Shown here: positions 39,929-49,147 of the stretch, piece after piece | How the letters are laid out: each line of letters starts with the position of its first letter | How positions within the stretch are numbered: position 1 is the stretch's first letter | From: Leptospira tipperaryensis | GTDB taxonomy: Bacteria; Spirochaetota; Leptospiria; Leptospirales; Leptospiraceae | DNA: 64,000 nucleotides | Assembly (NCBI RefSeq): GCF_001729245.1 | Contig: NZ_CP015217.1 | Span: 367,501 to 431,500 of the forward strand | Reading direction: 5' to 3' | Position numbers and translations under genes: made by a program | Notes under the pieces: model-generated | The model's database searches: none | What the model was told of the DNA's origin: nothing | Seen by the model: only the letters and a program-made list of their open reading frames with translations

Positions 39929-40690
39929 ATGATCAATCGACTTGCTCTTTCTTATGGATTAGAGATAAGAGGAACTTTCGTTTTTCTGCGGCTAATTCTT
40001 TTCTGTGCAATTTTTTCTTTCTTATTTTTTTCCTGTACGGTTTGGCCCGTTCTTACCGTTGCCGCGACTAAGAATTCTGAAAGATCGGATTCTTCGGCTT
40101 CCGTTGCGTTTCTTGCTTTGGTTCAAGGCGGAGATTCTTCCGTAGGTTCCACTAACACTTCTTCGACGCCCGTTGAGACTTCGAACACGTGCGCAGCCAC
40201 CGGCTGTTCCATATTTTTAACTGTGGCGTTTACAGGAAATATGGGAGGAATCGTCGGAGCTGATTCGAGTTGTGCTACGGCGGCTTCCGGAAGATCGGCG
40301 CCGGGGAATACTTCCGGATATAAGGCGCTTCTCATGACCGATGACGGGACTCGGGACTTAACCAATTCTTGGGTTCTCTATCCGAATACGACGTATCAAA
40401 GTTTAGATAATAGTAACTTACCGATCGGAACAACCAATGGCGCGGGTCAACTTCCAACAACATTAGCCAACGAAATCACGGGCTCCGGAGGAAACTTAGT
40501 TTACACCGGAATGAACACAACCGGCCCAAGTTGGGCTCCAAAGACTGGCACAAATTGTCTTAACTGGACGACCGCTTCCAATTCGGTTTCCGGCTGGTTC
40601 GGAAGTAGCAATGCTCCGAATTCGGAATTTGATGCCGGAGGCGCTCGAACTTGCGACGTCTTTCTTGCGCTTTATTGCGTGCAACGATAA
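39929..40690 (+). CDS. DUF1554-type lipoprotein
   Basis: 253 residues with lipobox-like FFSCTVWP (Cys36 if the ATG at 39929 is used). A Ser/Thr-rich linker (about 50-90) precedes a compact Cys-rich domain with CSIFLTVAFTGNMGGI, SGYKALLM, WVLYPNTTY and C-terminal LYCVQR. This is the DUF1554 pattern that Leptospira has in several copies; function is unknown. It is a paralogue of the next gene. Confidence 0.75.
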   Translation: MINRLALSYGLEIRGTFVFLRLILFCAIFSFLFFSCTVWPVLTVAATKNSERSDSSASVAFLALVQGGDSSVGSTNTSSTPVETSNTCAATGCSIFLTVAFTGNMGGIVGADSSCATAASGRSAPGNTSGYKALLMTDDGTRDLTNSWVLYPNTTYQSLDNSNLPIGTTNGAGQLPTTLANEITGSGGNLVYTGMNTTGPSWAPKTGTNCLNWTTASNSVSGWFGSSNAPNSEFDAGGARTCDVFLALYCVQR

Positions 40691-41002
40691 ACAATTCCTA
40701 ACGTGAATTGGAAAATATTTATTTCCAACTGATTTGAAAATTGTTTCTCGGATCCCAAATGCGATTTTCCTATCGAAGAAAATGAAATCAAGAAATGGAA
40801 ACCGAATGGAATGGAAATTTTCCTTTTTTAGAGTTCGATTTTTATAAGAAAAGAAATCCGGATCCACGAGGACGAATTTAATAGAGAGTTATTTACATTT
40901 ATAAAAAATATTATCTAATTACAAATTCCTATTCATTGGTTGTTTGTTCTCTTTTGCGGAATCGACCTTGATGTAGGAATGAGCGCCTAACTGTTAGGTA
41001 TT
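40691..41002. other. Intergenic region between DUF1554 paralogues
   Basis: No gene seen. The last bases hold CCTAACTGTTAGG (40986-40998), a 13-base palindrome just upstream of the next start; see findings. Confidence 0.5.
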
Positions 41003-41758
41003 ATGAATTGGACCGGTTATTTCTTTTCGAGAAGAAATGCAGGATTTCTAACTCGATTCGTATATTCGATGTTAGTTGTCTTGTTCCCTTTGATCTCTTG
41101 TACGGTCTGGCCGATTCTTACCACCGCCGTAGTCCCGACGTCCGAACCTGCAAATTCGTCCTCTTCCCTTGCCCTACTTTTATTGGCAGGAGGGAATTCT
41201 TCACCTACTACAACTGGATCGGCGATTCCGACTTCCGGCGCGAGTACCTGTGCGACCTCGGGATGTTCTCTTTTTCTAACTTCCGTGCCCAATGGAAATT
41301 TTGGAGGAGTCGCCGGAGCTGACGCGAGTTGTGCTGCTCAAGCCGCCGTGATCGGAGCTCCTGGAAACGCAGCGGGTTACAAGGCGATCCTCATGGCTGA
41401 GGACGGAACGAGAACTCTAACCACATCTTGGGTCTTGTATCCCAACACGAATTATTTTAGTCTCGATAACAGTAATTTATTGGTCTCTGCCACCGATGCG
41501 AACGGTCAATTTGCAGCGACTCTAACAAACGAAATTACGCCTTCTCCTTCGTTAGCTTATACCGGCATCGATACGAGCGGTGCTACTTGGATTCCGAGAT
41601 CAGGACAAAGTTGCGTTAACGCGGGCGCTTCTTGGACGAGCGTGAGCGGCTCGGTAACCGGTTGGGTGGCGAATCCCAATTCGGCCGGTATAGAAATGGG
41701 AGGGGCCGGAACTCTCACCTGTGCTACGGCCGCGATGATATATTGTGTACAGAGATAA
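41003..41758 (+). CDS. DUF1554-type lipoprotein (paralogue)
   Basis: 251 residues, lipobox ISCTVWP (Cys33), and the same order as the preceding gene: Ser/Thr-rich linker, CSLFLTSVPNGNFGGVAG, AGYKAILMAEDGTRTL, WVLYPNTNY, C-terminal IYCVQR. Tandem duplication is evident from these shared segments. Surface exposure is an inference. Confidence 0.75.
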   Translation: MNWTGYFFSRRNAGFLTRFVYSMLVVLFPLISCTVWPILTTAVVPTSEPANSSSSLALLLLAGGNSSPTTTGSAIPTSGASTCATSGCSLFLTSVPNGNFGGVAGADASCAAQAAVIGAPGNAAGYKAILMAEDGTRTLTTSWVLYPNTNYFSLDNSNLLVSATDANGQFAATLTNEITPSPSLAYTGIDTSGATWIPRSGQSCVNAGASWTSVSGSVTGWVANPNSAGIEMGGAGTLTCATAAMIYCVQR

Positions 41759-41777
41759 ATAAAAAGGAAGGGACCAC

Positions 41778-42089
41778 TTGAAATTAAATTATATATTTAT
41801 AATATTATTCTCCGTCTCGATTTCTTTTTGCCAACACGCCAGAGTCGAACTCGCTCCTATCGTAAAGCAGAAAGGGAAATTTGAAACAAAGAGAGAACCG
41901 ATTCTTCTAAAACAAAATTATTACTTAATGGGCTTGTTACCAAGAAAGATAGAATACGACGAATCGAATGTTTGTCCGGAAAGAGGAATCAAAGAAATCC
42001 ATCAGTATTCTTCTCTTACGAACGTACTGCTCGAACAAATAACGTTAGGAATCTATTCTCCTCGTTCTTTGGAAATTTTTTGTTATTAA
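41778..42089 (+). CDS. Bor-like lipoprotein
   Basis: 103 residues from a TTG start at 41778 (GGAAGGGA upstream at 41766-41773). Signal peptide to Cys18 (ISFCQ). The mature part, especially LLEQITLGIYSPRSLEIFC, closely follows the lambda Bor pattern ITLGIYTPLEARVYC, with Cys66 as the earlier Bor Cys. Lambda Bor affects serum survival in E. coli; here the role is unknown. It precedes a gene with a similar N-terminus by four bases. Confidence 0.75.
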   Translation: MKLNYIFIILFSVSISFCQHARVELAPIVKQKGKFETKREPILLKQNYYLMGLLPRKIEYDESNVCPERGIKEIHQYSSLTNVLLEQITLGIYSPRSLEIFCY

Positions 42090-42093
42090 TACG

Positions 42094-42993
42094 GTGATGA
42101 GAATGTATCAAAAAAACGGGAACTATCTTTTTGCGTGGGGATTTTGTATCGGTATCTTCTCCTTGATTTTGAATTGTCACCAGACGATCATTATTCCATC
42201 CAAGTCGCCGCGTCTTGGAGAATCTATCAAAGGAGTGAAGTCCACTTCCAGAAGTTACGTTCTCGGATATTTCGAAGGAAGTCATTCGAAAGCCGAATGT
42301 TCAGAAGGAGTCGAAAATTTTAGAATCTTTCGAAGTTTCTCCGACTTCGTGATCCATATTTTTATCGGAGGCATCTACAATACTCGAAGTGTAGAAATAG
42401 AATGTGTACGTCCAAAATTGGATTTTGCTGCGATACAAAAATCGGGTTCCATGATTTTAAAAGGAGTTCATTTTAATTCGAACTCGGATCAGCTTCTAAA
42501 CGAATCGATTATCATTTTGGACGAGTTGTCAAGATATCTAAGAGCCAATTCCGATCTAAGAATTTTGATCGTTGGACATACCGATCTCAATGGAAATCAA
42601 AAAAGAAACGAGGTCCTTTCTTTGGAAAGAGCTTCCGCGACAAAGACGTTTCTGATTTCCAAAGGAATCGATTCTCCTCGTATGGAAATCAAAGGACTTG
42701 GATCCAAGAGACCGATACTCCGAAGTTTGGACGAACGCGCTTCCTCTCTCAATCGAAGAATTGAAATTCAAGTTTTGAGAGAACGTGAGGACGATAGCCT
42801 CGCGAACAAACGGATTGAAACCGAGGACGACTCGGACAAAAAGTATTCTACGAAAGTGATCTTTAGAGACGGAACTACGTTAAAAGGAAATATTACAAAT
42901 CAAACGGCGAACGCTATCCAATTTGAAAGAAACGGAGAAGTTCAGGAAATTCTAAAAAGTAGAATTAGAAAAATAGAATACATCCGCCGTTAA
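42094..42993 (+). CDS. Bor-like/OmpA fusion lipoprotein
   Basis: 299 residues, start GTG at 42094 (ATG at 42097 and 42103 also possible). Lipobox-like LILNC (Cys28). Residues 50-105 repeat the Bor pattern (AECSEG...GGIYNTRSVEIEC). Residues 120-220 form an OmpA domain with ILIVGHTDLNG and LNRRIEIQ. The last 50 residues (VIFRDGTTLKGNIT, KSRIRKIEYI) match the N-terminus of the 61629 gene. It is likely in one operon with the Bor gene. Confidence 0.78.
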   Translation: MMRMYQKNGNYLFAWGFCIGIFSLILNCHQTIIIPSKSPRLGESIKGVKSTSRSYVLGYFEGSHSKAECSEGVENFRIFRSFSDFVIHIFIGGIYNTRSVEIECVRPKLDFAAIQKSGSMILKGVHFNSNSDQLLNESIIILDELSRYLRANSDLRILIVGHTDLNGNQKRNEVLSLERASATKTFLISKGIDSPRMEIKGLGSKRPILRSLDERASSLNRRIEIQVLREREDDSLANKRIETEDDSDKKYSTKVIFRDGTTLKGNITNQTANAIQFERNGEVQEILKSRIRKIEYIRR

Positions 42994-43063
42994 AATCAAT
43001 TCTTGATCCTTGAATTTTAGTTTTCCGATTTGAAAGTTCAATCCTTTATGAAAGGATTGAACT

Positions 43064-44005
43064 ATGAAGCCGATTTCCCGCTCTCATTTTCTAAAACGTA
43101 CGGCCGCTACGTTATTCTCCGCAGGCCTCTCCTTTCCCTTTTCTAAATTATTTTCCAAAGAAGGTTCCGATATGTTGACGAGAACGATTCAAAAGACGGG
43201 TGAAAAAATTCCGGCGATCGGTCTGGGAACCTGGCAAACAATGGATATCTCCGTTGATTCTTCGGAGCTCAAAACCCTACGAGAGGTTTGGAAAGAATTT
43301 CTAAACCAGGGTGGAACCGTTGTGGATTCTTCTCCGATGTATGGAAGATCGGAAGAGATTGTCGGGGTTTTAGCGGCGGAATTACCGGAAGAATCCAGAA
43401 AGAAAGTTTTTTATGCGACAAAGGTTTGGACCAGAGGAGAAGCAGCGGGGAAAACACAGATCGTAGATTCATTTCAAAAATTTAAAACGGACCAAATTGA
43501 TCTATTCCAAATTCATAATTTAGTAGATACTCAAATTCATCTCAAAACGTTACGTTCTCTCAAAGAAAAAGGAAAGATTCGTTATATCGGTCTTACACAT
43601 TACGTTTCATCCGCTTTTTCGGAAATGGAACGAATTGCAAAATCGGAAAGTATAGATTTTTTACAAATTCCTTATTCGATCGTAACTCGGGAAGCGGAGG
43701 AAAGGATTCTTCCCTTTGCGGAAGCTAACGGAATTTCCGTTTTGATCAATCGGCCTTTTGAGGAAGGAGAATTGTTTCGAAGAGTTCGTGGGAAAATTCT
43801 TCCGGACTATTTTAAAGAGTGGGATTGTGATTCGTTTGGGCAGGCTTTTTTAAAGTTCATTCTTTCCAATACCGCGGTCACTTGTGCGATTCCTGCGACC
43901 TCCAAACTCTCGCATTTGAAAGACAATATAGGGGCCGCTCATGGAAGACTTCCTACGGGAACGGATCGGGAAGAATTTAAAAAGCGACTCTTGCAAATTT
44001 TATAA
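43064..44005 (+). CDS. Aldo/keto reductase with N-terminal signal-like segment
   Basis: 313 residues. The Asp-Tyr-Lys-His set is visible as DSSPMYG, TKVW and QIHN, together with GLGTWQ. The first 32 residues (SRSHFLKRTAATLF...) look like an export signal of the Tat kind but have Lys-Arg instead of twin Arg, so export is unsure. Substrate unknown. Confidence 0.8.
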   Translation: MKPISRSHFLKRTAATLFSAGLSFPFSKLFSKEGSDMLTRTIQKTGEKIPAIGLGTWQTMDISVDSSELKTLREVWKEFLNQGGTVVDSSPMYGRSEEIVGVLAAELPEESRKKVFYATKVWTRGEAAGKTQIVDSFQKFKTDQIDLFQIHNLVDTQIHLKTLRSLKEKGKIRYIGLTHYVSSAFSEMERIAKSESIDFLQIPYSIVTREAEERILPFAEANGISVLINRPFEEGELFRRVRGKILPDYFKEWDCDSFGQAFLKFILSNTAVTCAIPATSKLSHLKDNIGAAHGRLPTGTDREEFKKRLLQIL

Positions 44006-44553
44006 TTTTATAATTTGAAGAAAGAATTATGATTTTAGAATTCTGAGAATTCTTTGCTCCCCGATTTCCTTGTCATCCATTCAAGAATTTTTTCGTTCGA
44101 GAATTTGTCCCGACAAACTGATTCTTCCGAAAAATAGCTCCGGAGTGGTCGGAACTCCGGACAAAATTCTATCAAAACAAAAACCCTCATCCAATAAATT
44201 CTAAAAACATACACTCTGAGCGCGAAGGTTTTCCACTTTTCATCCAGTTTTTCGTAAACTCGTCCTCTCAAAAAGCAAAGAGGAACAAACAAAGATTCGT
44301 GGCAAAGATTTCTGTGGAGTAATTTTTCTTTCTCTTTCGTAATTATTCGAAACGAGCATATTTACGAATCCCATATTCTAGTTTAGAATCATACTCCATT
44401 CTCCTTACTTTCAAAAGGTTCGGTAAGGAAAACGATCTACTCTCGAGTTTGAATTTCATCACTTCCAAATTCAAAAGGGAAAGAAAATTCATTCTATGTT
44501 TTCAGAATTCCGAATTATAAAAAGCTGACAAAAGAACCATTTAGGGAGTTTTC
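44006..44553. other. Intergenic region with a copy of the dispersed GGTCGGAACTCCG motif
   Basis: No gene is supported. At 44139-44161 TCCGGAGT pairs with ACTCCGGA around a seven-base loop holding GGTCGGA, so the motif forms a hairpin. A minus-strand frame of 85 codons crosses it and is not believed real. Promoters for the chemoreceptor lie to the right. Confidence 0.6.
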
Positions 44554-46548
44554 ATGAATCGCAGTAGTCTTAAGTTTATTCTTCTGATTTTCGGAATTTC
44601 TATTTTATTTGCTCTTACTGGAATCGTATCCGGAACCGCGTATTGGATCGGGAGAAAGAAAATCACAGAAACCCATATCAGCCAGATGAAAGGGGTGATA
44701 GCGGTTGTTGGTCTTGAATTCGATTCTTTCTTAACGACTCACGAAAATCTGGCTTGGACTTTAGCCGAAGATCCGAGAACCCTGCAGTCCCTAAAATCAG
44801 GCACGCCGATTGCTGCGGAATATTATAAAAGCATAATGGATAGATTTGCGGTTTATGAAAACGTATTTATCTGCTCCTTGGATTCCAACGCAAAAGTTAT
44901 AGTGGACGGAATCGGAGGCAAGAGTATCGGTTTTAAGATCGAAGGCGCAGGAATCGAGAAAAGTTTACTCGCGACAAAAGAAGGTAAGTCTTATCTTGCG
45001 AAGGCTACAAAATCCCCGATCACCGGAAAACCAGTCGCCTTACTTTCGGTTCCGATCATGGAAGGAAATCGCGCGATCGGGCTTCTCGGTATCGCGCTCT
45101 CTTTCGATTCTATCTCCGAAAAAATTCTAAAAGAAATTAAAATCGGGGAACAAGGTTATGTTTCCGCGATGAATCAAGACGGAATCGTCATCGCACATCC
45201 TAAAAAGGAACTGATCTTGAATTTGGACGTATCGAAAGAATCTTACGGTCAACAGATGTTGAATTTAAAAACCGGAGAAGTGATGGAATTTACTTTTCGC
45301 GGAGCCGATCGATTTTCCACAGTCTTTCGATTGGATCACTGGGGAATTTCAATCGTTGCGATCCAACCAAAATCGGAAGTGAGAGAAGCGTTAGTCGCTC
45401 TTTTGGTTCTAATCGTTCTTGCCGGAGTTTTCACCGCGTCGATATCGGCTTATCTTCTCTACGTTCTTCTAAAGAAACGATTGAATCCTCTTGAAAACGC
45501 GAGCGCCCTCTTTAAGGATATGGCCGAGGGAAACCTGACTTCGGACATTCAGATCGTCTACGACGACGAAATCGGTTCTATGAGCCGAGATATGAATTCG
45601 TTTATCAAAAGTTTGCGCAATTCTTTAAAAGAGATTCAAACCATTTCCTCGGAATTGGTTGTTTCCTCCGAAGAGTTGACAGCTTCTTCCGATTCTTTCG
45701 CCGCCGGCGCTCAAGCGACAGCGGCCTCCACTGAAGAAATGTCGGCAACGGTGGAAGAGTTATCTGCGGGAATGGATAACATATCATCGGGAACCGATCG
45801 ACAGTATAAGAATATAGTAGAATTTCATAATAATATAAAAACCCTTTCTTCCAGCGTAAGAGAGATCGGAATGGAAATCAATCACGCCCTCCAGTTAACG
45901 CAAGGCATTTCTACGCAAGCCGTCAAAGGAGAAGAATCTCTAGGACAGATGAAGACGATGGTTCAGAACATCATCAAGTCCTCCGGAGAAATGTCAGCTA
46001 TCATCGGGATTATCAATGATATTTCCGATCAGACTTCTCTTCTCGCTTTGAACGCGGCTATTGAAGCGGCGAGAGCCGGAGAAGCGGGAAAAGGTTTCGC
46101 TGTGGTCGCGGAAGAAATTTCCAAACTTTCGGAAAAAACCGCGGCGTCCATCAAATCGATCAGCGCGATGATTATGAGAAACAATCAAGAATTGGATTCC
46201 GGTGCGAGCGGCATTCAATCTTCTTCCGAAGTGATTCACGAGATCATATTGAGTACGGATATCGTTTCGAAGGCGATGCTAAAGTTGCACGGAATTACGA
46301 GTTCTCAAGAAGGAATCAACGTGCAAGTCGCGGAGAGGGCCGACAAAGTCGGGCAAGACGCTGAATTCGTAAAACGAGCGATGGATGAACAGAAACAGGC
46401 GTTTCACGAAATCACGCAGGTGATCGTGCAGATCAACGATCATACGATTTCGACCGCTTCGGGATCCGAAGAAATTTCGGCCTCCGCAAAAGGATTAGAA
46501 CTATCCGCGGAAAATCTGAGAAGAATCACGGATCGTTTCACTCTCTGA
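44554..46548 (+). CDS. Methyl-accepting chemotaxis protein
   Basis: 664 residues: TM1 (about 9-31), an extracellular Cache-type sensor (about 33-270), TM2 (about 285-307), HAMP (about 308-360) and a cytoplasmic signalling domain with the hairpin tip [20 protein letters not shown], then [13 protein letters not shown]. The ligand is unknown. No signs of chemotaxis genes nearby; a hairpin terminator follows. Confidence 0.92.
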   Translation: MNRSSLKFILLIFGISILFALTGIVSGTAYWIGRKKITETHISQMKGVIAVVGLEFDSFLTTHENLAWTLAEDPRTLQSLKSGTPIAAEYYKSIMDRFAVYENVFICSLDSNAKVIVDGIGGKSIGFKIEGAGIEKSLLATKEGKSYLAKATKSPITGKPVALLSVPIMEGNRAIGLLGIALSFDSISEKILKEIKIGEQGYVSAMNQDGIVIAHPKKELILNLDVSKESYGQQMLNLKTGEVMEFTFRGADRFSTVFRLDHWGISIVAIQPKSEVREALVALLVLIVLAGVFTASISAYLLYVLLKKRLNPLENASALFKDMAEGNLTSDIQIVYDDEIGSMSRDMNSFIKSLRNSLKEIQTISSELVVSSEELTASSDSFAAGAQATAASTEEMSATVEELSAGMDNISSGTDRQYKNIVEFHNNIKTLSSSVREIGMEINHALQLTQGISTQAVKGEESLGQMKTMVQNIIKSSGEMSAIIGIINDISDQTSLLALNAAIEAARAGEAGKGFAVVAEEISKLSEKTAASIKSISAMIMRNNQELDSGASGIQSSSEVIHEIILSTDIVSKAMLKLHGITSSQEGINVQVAERADKVGQDAEFVKRAMDEQKQAFHEITQVIVQINDHTISTASGSEEISASAKGLELSAENLRRITDRFTL

Positions 46549-46564
46549 TTTTTGATTTTTTCGA

Positions 46565-46592
46565 AAACAACGGATTTTACAATCCGTTGTTT
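46565..46592. terminator. Hairpin downstream of the chemoreceptor gene
   Basis: AAACAACGGATT pairs perfectly with AATCCGTTGTTT around TTAC, a 12-bp stem. It lies 17 bases after the chemoreceptor stop. No T run follows, so termination is likely but not certain. It also argues that the next gene starts downstream of it, at 46684. Confidence 0.75.
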
Positions 46593-46683
46593 AAACTATG
46601 ATAATTTTATATTTGTTCCTGCTTACTTTCGGCTTCACAAATCCGAACAATCCATTACAGTCGTTCACAAAATAGGTGTTAGC

Positions 46684-47535
46684 ATGACTCTTCAAGAATG
46701 GAAACAAACGGGCTCTTACTATTCGTATCAGAACTGGAAGATATTTTTTAAAGAGGAAGGGAAGGGGGAACATCTTCTTCTGATTCATGGATTTCCCACG
46801 GCTTCTCTTGACTGGGAAAAAATTTGGAAACCTCTCTCAAAAAAATACAGACTGATCGCTTCGGATTTACTCGGATTCGGATTCTCTTCTAAACCTTCGA
46901 TAGATTACAGTATTTTTTTACAAGCCGATATCATTGAATCATTGTTAGCTGAGAAAGGAATTCAGGAAGTAAATATTCTTGCACATGATCTGGGAGACAC
47001 GGTTGCGCAGGAGTTGTTGGCAAGATTTATAGAAAGAAAAAAGTCCAAAAAGAAAGGGCTCAAGATCAAACGTATCATCCTGCTCAACGGTGGAATTTTT
47101 CCGGAATCGCATCGACCTCGTTTCATTCAAAAACTTCTACACAGTCCGATCGGATGGATTCTCTCTCGACTTATGAACCGTAAGTCTTTTCAAAAAAGTT
47201 TTTCCGCGGTCTTTGGAAAGAATACAAAACCTTCTCAAGAAGAATTGGACCAATTTTGGGATTTGGTTTTCTCCGATGGAGGAACTAAAATTGCCCATCT
47301 TCTAATTCGATATATTCAAGAGAGAAAACTTTATCGAGAACGATGGGTCGGGGCGATTCTCAACTCGCCGATTCCAATTCGAATGATCAACGGAGTCGAT
47401 GATCCCGTGAGTGGCGCGCACTTGGTAGAACGTTACAGAGAATTATCTCCGAAGGCCGATATCATAGAATTGAAGGAGATTGGACATTATCCTCAAGTAG
47501 AAGCGCCAAATGCGGTATTGAAGGCGATTTTATAA
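46684..47535 (+). CDS. Alpha/beta hydrolase resembling animal MEST (PEG1)
   Basis: 283 residues. The oxyanion motif HGFP (35-38), the nucleophile region LAHDLGDTVAQELL with Asp102, and the late His of IGHYPQVE are in order. Asp rather than Ser is the nucleophile, as in dehalogenases and epoxide hydrolases. The segments LNGGIFPESHRPR, RERWVGAI and GHYPQVE closely follow the animal protein MEST from memory. Substrate unknown. The ATG at 46684 is chosen over an upstream frame because a terminator hairpin lies inside that extension. Confidence 0.82.
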   Translation: MTLQEWKQTGSYYSYQNWKIFFKEEGKGEHLLLIHGFPTASLDWEKIWKPLSKKYRLIASDLLGFGFSSKPSIDYSIFLQADIIESLLAEKGIQEVNILAHDLGDTVAQELLARFIERKKSKKKGLKIKRIILLNGGIFPESHRPRFIQKLLHSPIGWILSRLMNRKSFQKSFSAVFGKNTKPSQEELDQFWDLVFSDGGTKIAHLLIRYIQERKLYRERWVGAILNSPIPIRMINGVDDPVSGAHLVERYRELSPKADIIELKEIGHYPQVEAPNAVLKAIL

Positions 47536-47559
47536 ATAAAACAACGCTCGTTCATTTAT

Positions 47560-47578
47560 AAGAATGAGAATCATTCTT
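47560..47578. promoter_or_regulatory. Fur-box-like palindrome (alternatively a terminator hairpin)
   Basis: AAGAATGAGAATCATTCTT matches 14 of 19 bases of the classical Fur box consensus GATAATGATAATCATTATC and keeps its three-hexamer spacing. It lies 100 bases upstream of the 47678 gene. It can also form an 8-bp hairpin followed by TCTTCT, so termination of the hydrolase gene is the alternative. Confidence 0.45.
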
Positions 47579-47677
47579 TCTTCTCAAAGGGATTCTCCTT
47601 GAAAAAAAGAGGTTCTAAAAGATCGTGATGGAATCAGGAAAAAGGGGATTGATTCCGAACGATCTTCTACTCTTTTC

Positions 47678-48475
47678 ATGGCTAAATCGAGTTATAATAA
47701 TCCCAGGTTTTTTGATTTTGTTTACGATGAATTCTTAGCGTCCGCTGTAGACGATCCCACTTCCACTTTTCAAGAAGGAATTCTTTTTCATTCTTTAACG
47801 AGCGAAAACATATTAGAATTATTAGATATAACCGGAATTCTTCCCGAGATTCGTAAGAAAGGATACGATAAGATTCAGCTTGAAATTTCAGGGATGGGTC
47901 AAGACTTTCAAAGACTCGTTTTGATTTCAGAAAAAGAAATTCTTCTCCACCTTCGATTGAGTATTCAAGAATATAGATTGGAGATTAACGATTACTTCTT
48001 TAAGGAAAAATATTTAATTATCAATTGGTTGCAAACACGTCATCCGAAATCGCCATCCACGGATAAACTTAGATTGTATCCGGGACAGGACGTTCCCGGT
48101 TTGGGGATCTTTCACCAGATATCCGATTTTATCGGCTTTTTGATTCTTTCGCTTCGATTGAATGGCGCGGTCATTCGTCCGGAGTATTTTCATGACGCCG
48201 TTTTGTTTTCTAAGAAATTTCACTTTCTTACTCCGGAAGCTCATGCGCTTTTTCTCGCGCTGAGAAGGGACTTTAAAAACGAATCGATTCGTGGGATTTC
48301 AACCTATCTTCATTCCGGTAAGATTCAGGATCATAAGACGGTTGTGCAGTGGAAGGCGGTGGAGATGATTCTCTTTCTGGAGAAAACTCTACATCCTTTT
48401 GTATTTAACAAAAAGTTCGATAAAAAGGTAAGTAAGATCTTGGATTCGATCAAACTCAGCATTGTAGAATCTTGA
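47678..48475 (+). CDS. Conserved protein of unknown function
   Basis: 265 residues, no signal peptide. It has beta-rich first 130 residues (LQEYRL-like strands, VLISEKEILLHLRLSI) and a helical second half (YFHDAVLFSKKFHFL). No motif recognised. A Fur-like palindrome upstream is the only regulatory hint. Confidence 0.6.
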   Translation: MAKSSYNNPRFFDFVYDEFLASAVDDPTSTFQEGILFHSLTSENILELLDITGILPEIRKKGYDKIQLEISGMGQDFQRLVLISEKEILLHLRLSIQEYRLEINDYFFKEKYLIINWLQTRHPKSPSTDKLRLYPGQDVPGLGIFHQISDFIGFLILSLRLNGAVIRPEYFHDAVLFSKKFHFLTPEAHALFLALRRDFKNESIRGISTYLHSGKIQDHKTVVQWKAVEMILFLEKTLHPFVFNKKFDKKVSKILDSIKLSIVES

Positions 48476-48802
48476 TCGGAATTATTTCCCCCGAAAATTA
48501 CCAAATCGGAATTTCCTGAAGTCCTTGAATAGGTCGGAACAACGGCAATTTCCGACTTCGAATGAATCCGAATTCTATTCGAAAGATTTTCAATAATCCT
48601 TTTTGCCTAATTTTAGTTTTTATTGATACTTTGTTATGGGTCTTTCCAGAAAGAATCTGAGAGCAGACCTCGAGAATTCCTCCCTTTTCCCTTTTTATAG
48701 AAGCTTTCGTTTTATAAAAAGCTTCAAAAAAAACTTGTAATTCAGTTCTGTTGATTTCAAAATCTGACTTCGTCGAATTAAGGTATGGAAGCGAGAGTCA
48801 GC
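48476..48802. other. Intergenic region with one degenerate dispersed motif
   Basis: No gene seen; GGTCGGAACAACGG at 48532-48545 is a degenerate copy of the dispersed motif, and TTATAAAAAGCTTC-like repeats lie near 48710. Promoter for the PilZ gene expected here. Confidence 0.45.
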
Positions 48803-49147
48803 ATGGATCATAGAAAATTTCCTAGAGTGTTTCCGGCGGCAAACGAGGTCATCGAAGTTCAATTGATGGGCCTTAATTTTTTGGACATTCTCAGTGCAAA
48901 GGATATCAGCATCGGCGGGGTCGCTGTAGAAGTCCCTCACCTTTTCGAAGGTTGCGACTTAAATTCTCCGATTGAGATGATTCTTACACTTCCTGGTCGT
49001 AATCCCCTCAAGTTAAAGGGCAAAGTCAAACGTAAGGTTTCGGCTTCCGAAACTTCGATTTTTGGAGTCGAGTTCGGTTCTTTGGACGCAAAGGCAAAAT
49101 ACTTGATAGAATCTTATATTCAATCTCGCGTTCAGATGGCTTCTTAA
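48803..49147 (+). CDS. PilZ-domain protein
   Basis: 114 residues from the ATG at 48803 (GGAAGCGAGAG upstream); an in-frame ATG at 48785 adds six. A single PilZ domain: DHRKFPR has the RxxxR part and DISIGGVAV has the (D/N)xSxxG part. Such proteins bind c-di-GMP and change motility or secretion. A matching cyclase exists at 20-21 kb. Confidence 0.85.
   Translation: MDHRKFPRVFPAANEVIEVQLMGLNFLDILSAKDISIGGVAVEVPHLFEGCDLNSPIEMILTLPGRNPLKLKGKVKRKVSASETSIFGVEFGSLDAKAKYLIESYIQSRVQMAS

Noticed and set aside
39929..41758. Tandem paralogues considered as a phase-variable locus
   Set aside because: No homopolymer or short tandem tract and no inverted recombination site was seen.
44035..44292. Minus-strand frame of 85 codons
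   Set aside because: Contains the hairpin-forming dispersed motif and has no RBS or family resemblance.
46552..46683. N-terminal extension of the MEST-like hydrolase
   Set aside because: Contains the 12-bp terminator hairpin of the chemoreceptor gene; the RBS-consistent ATG at 46684 matches family length.
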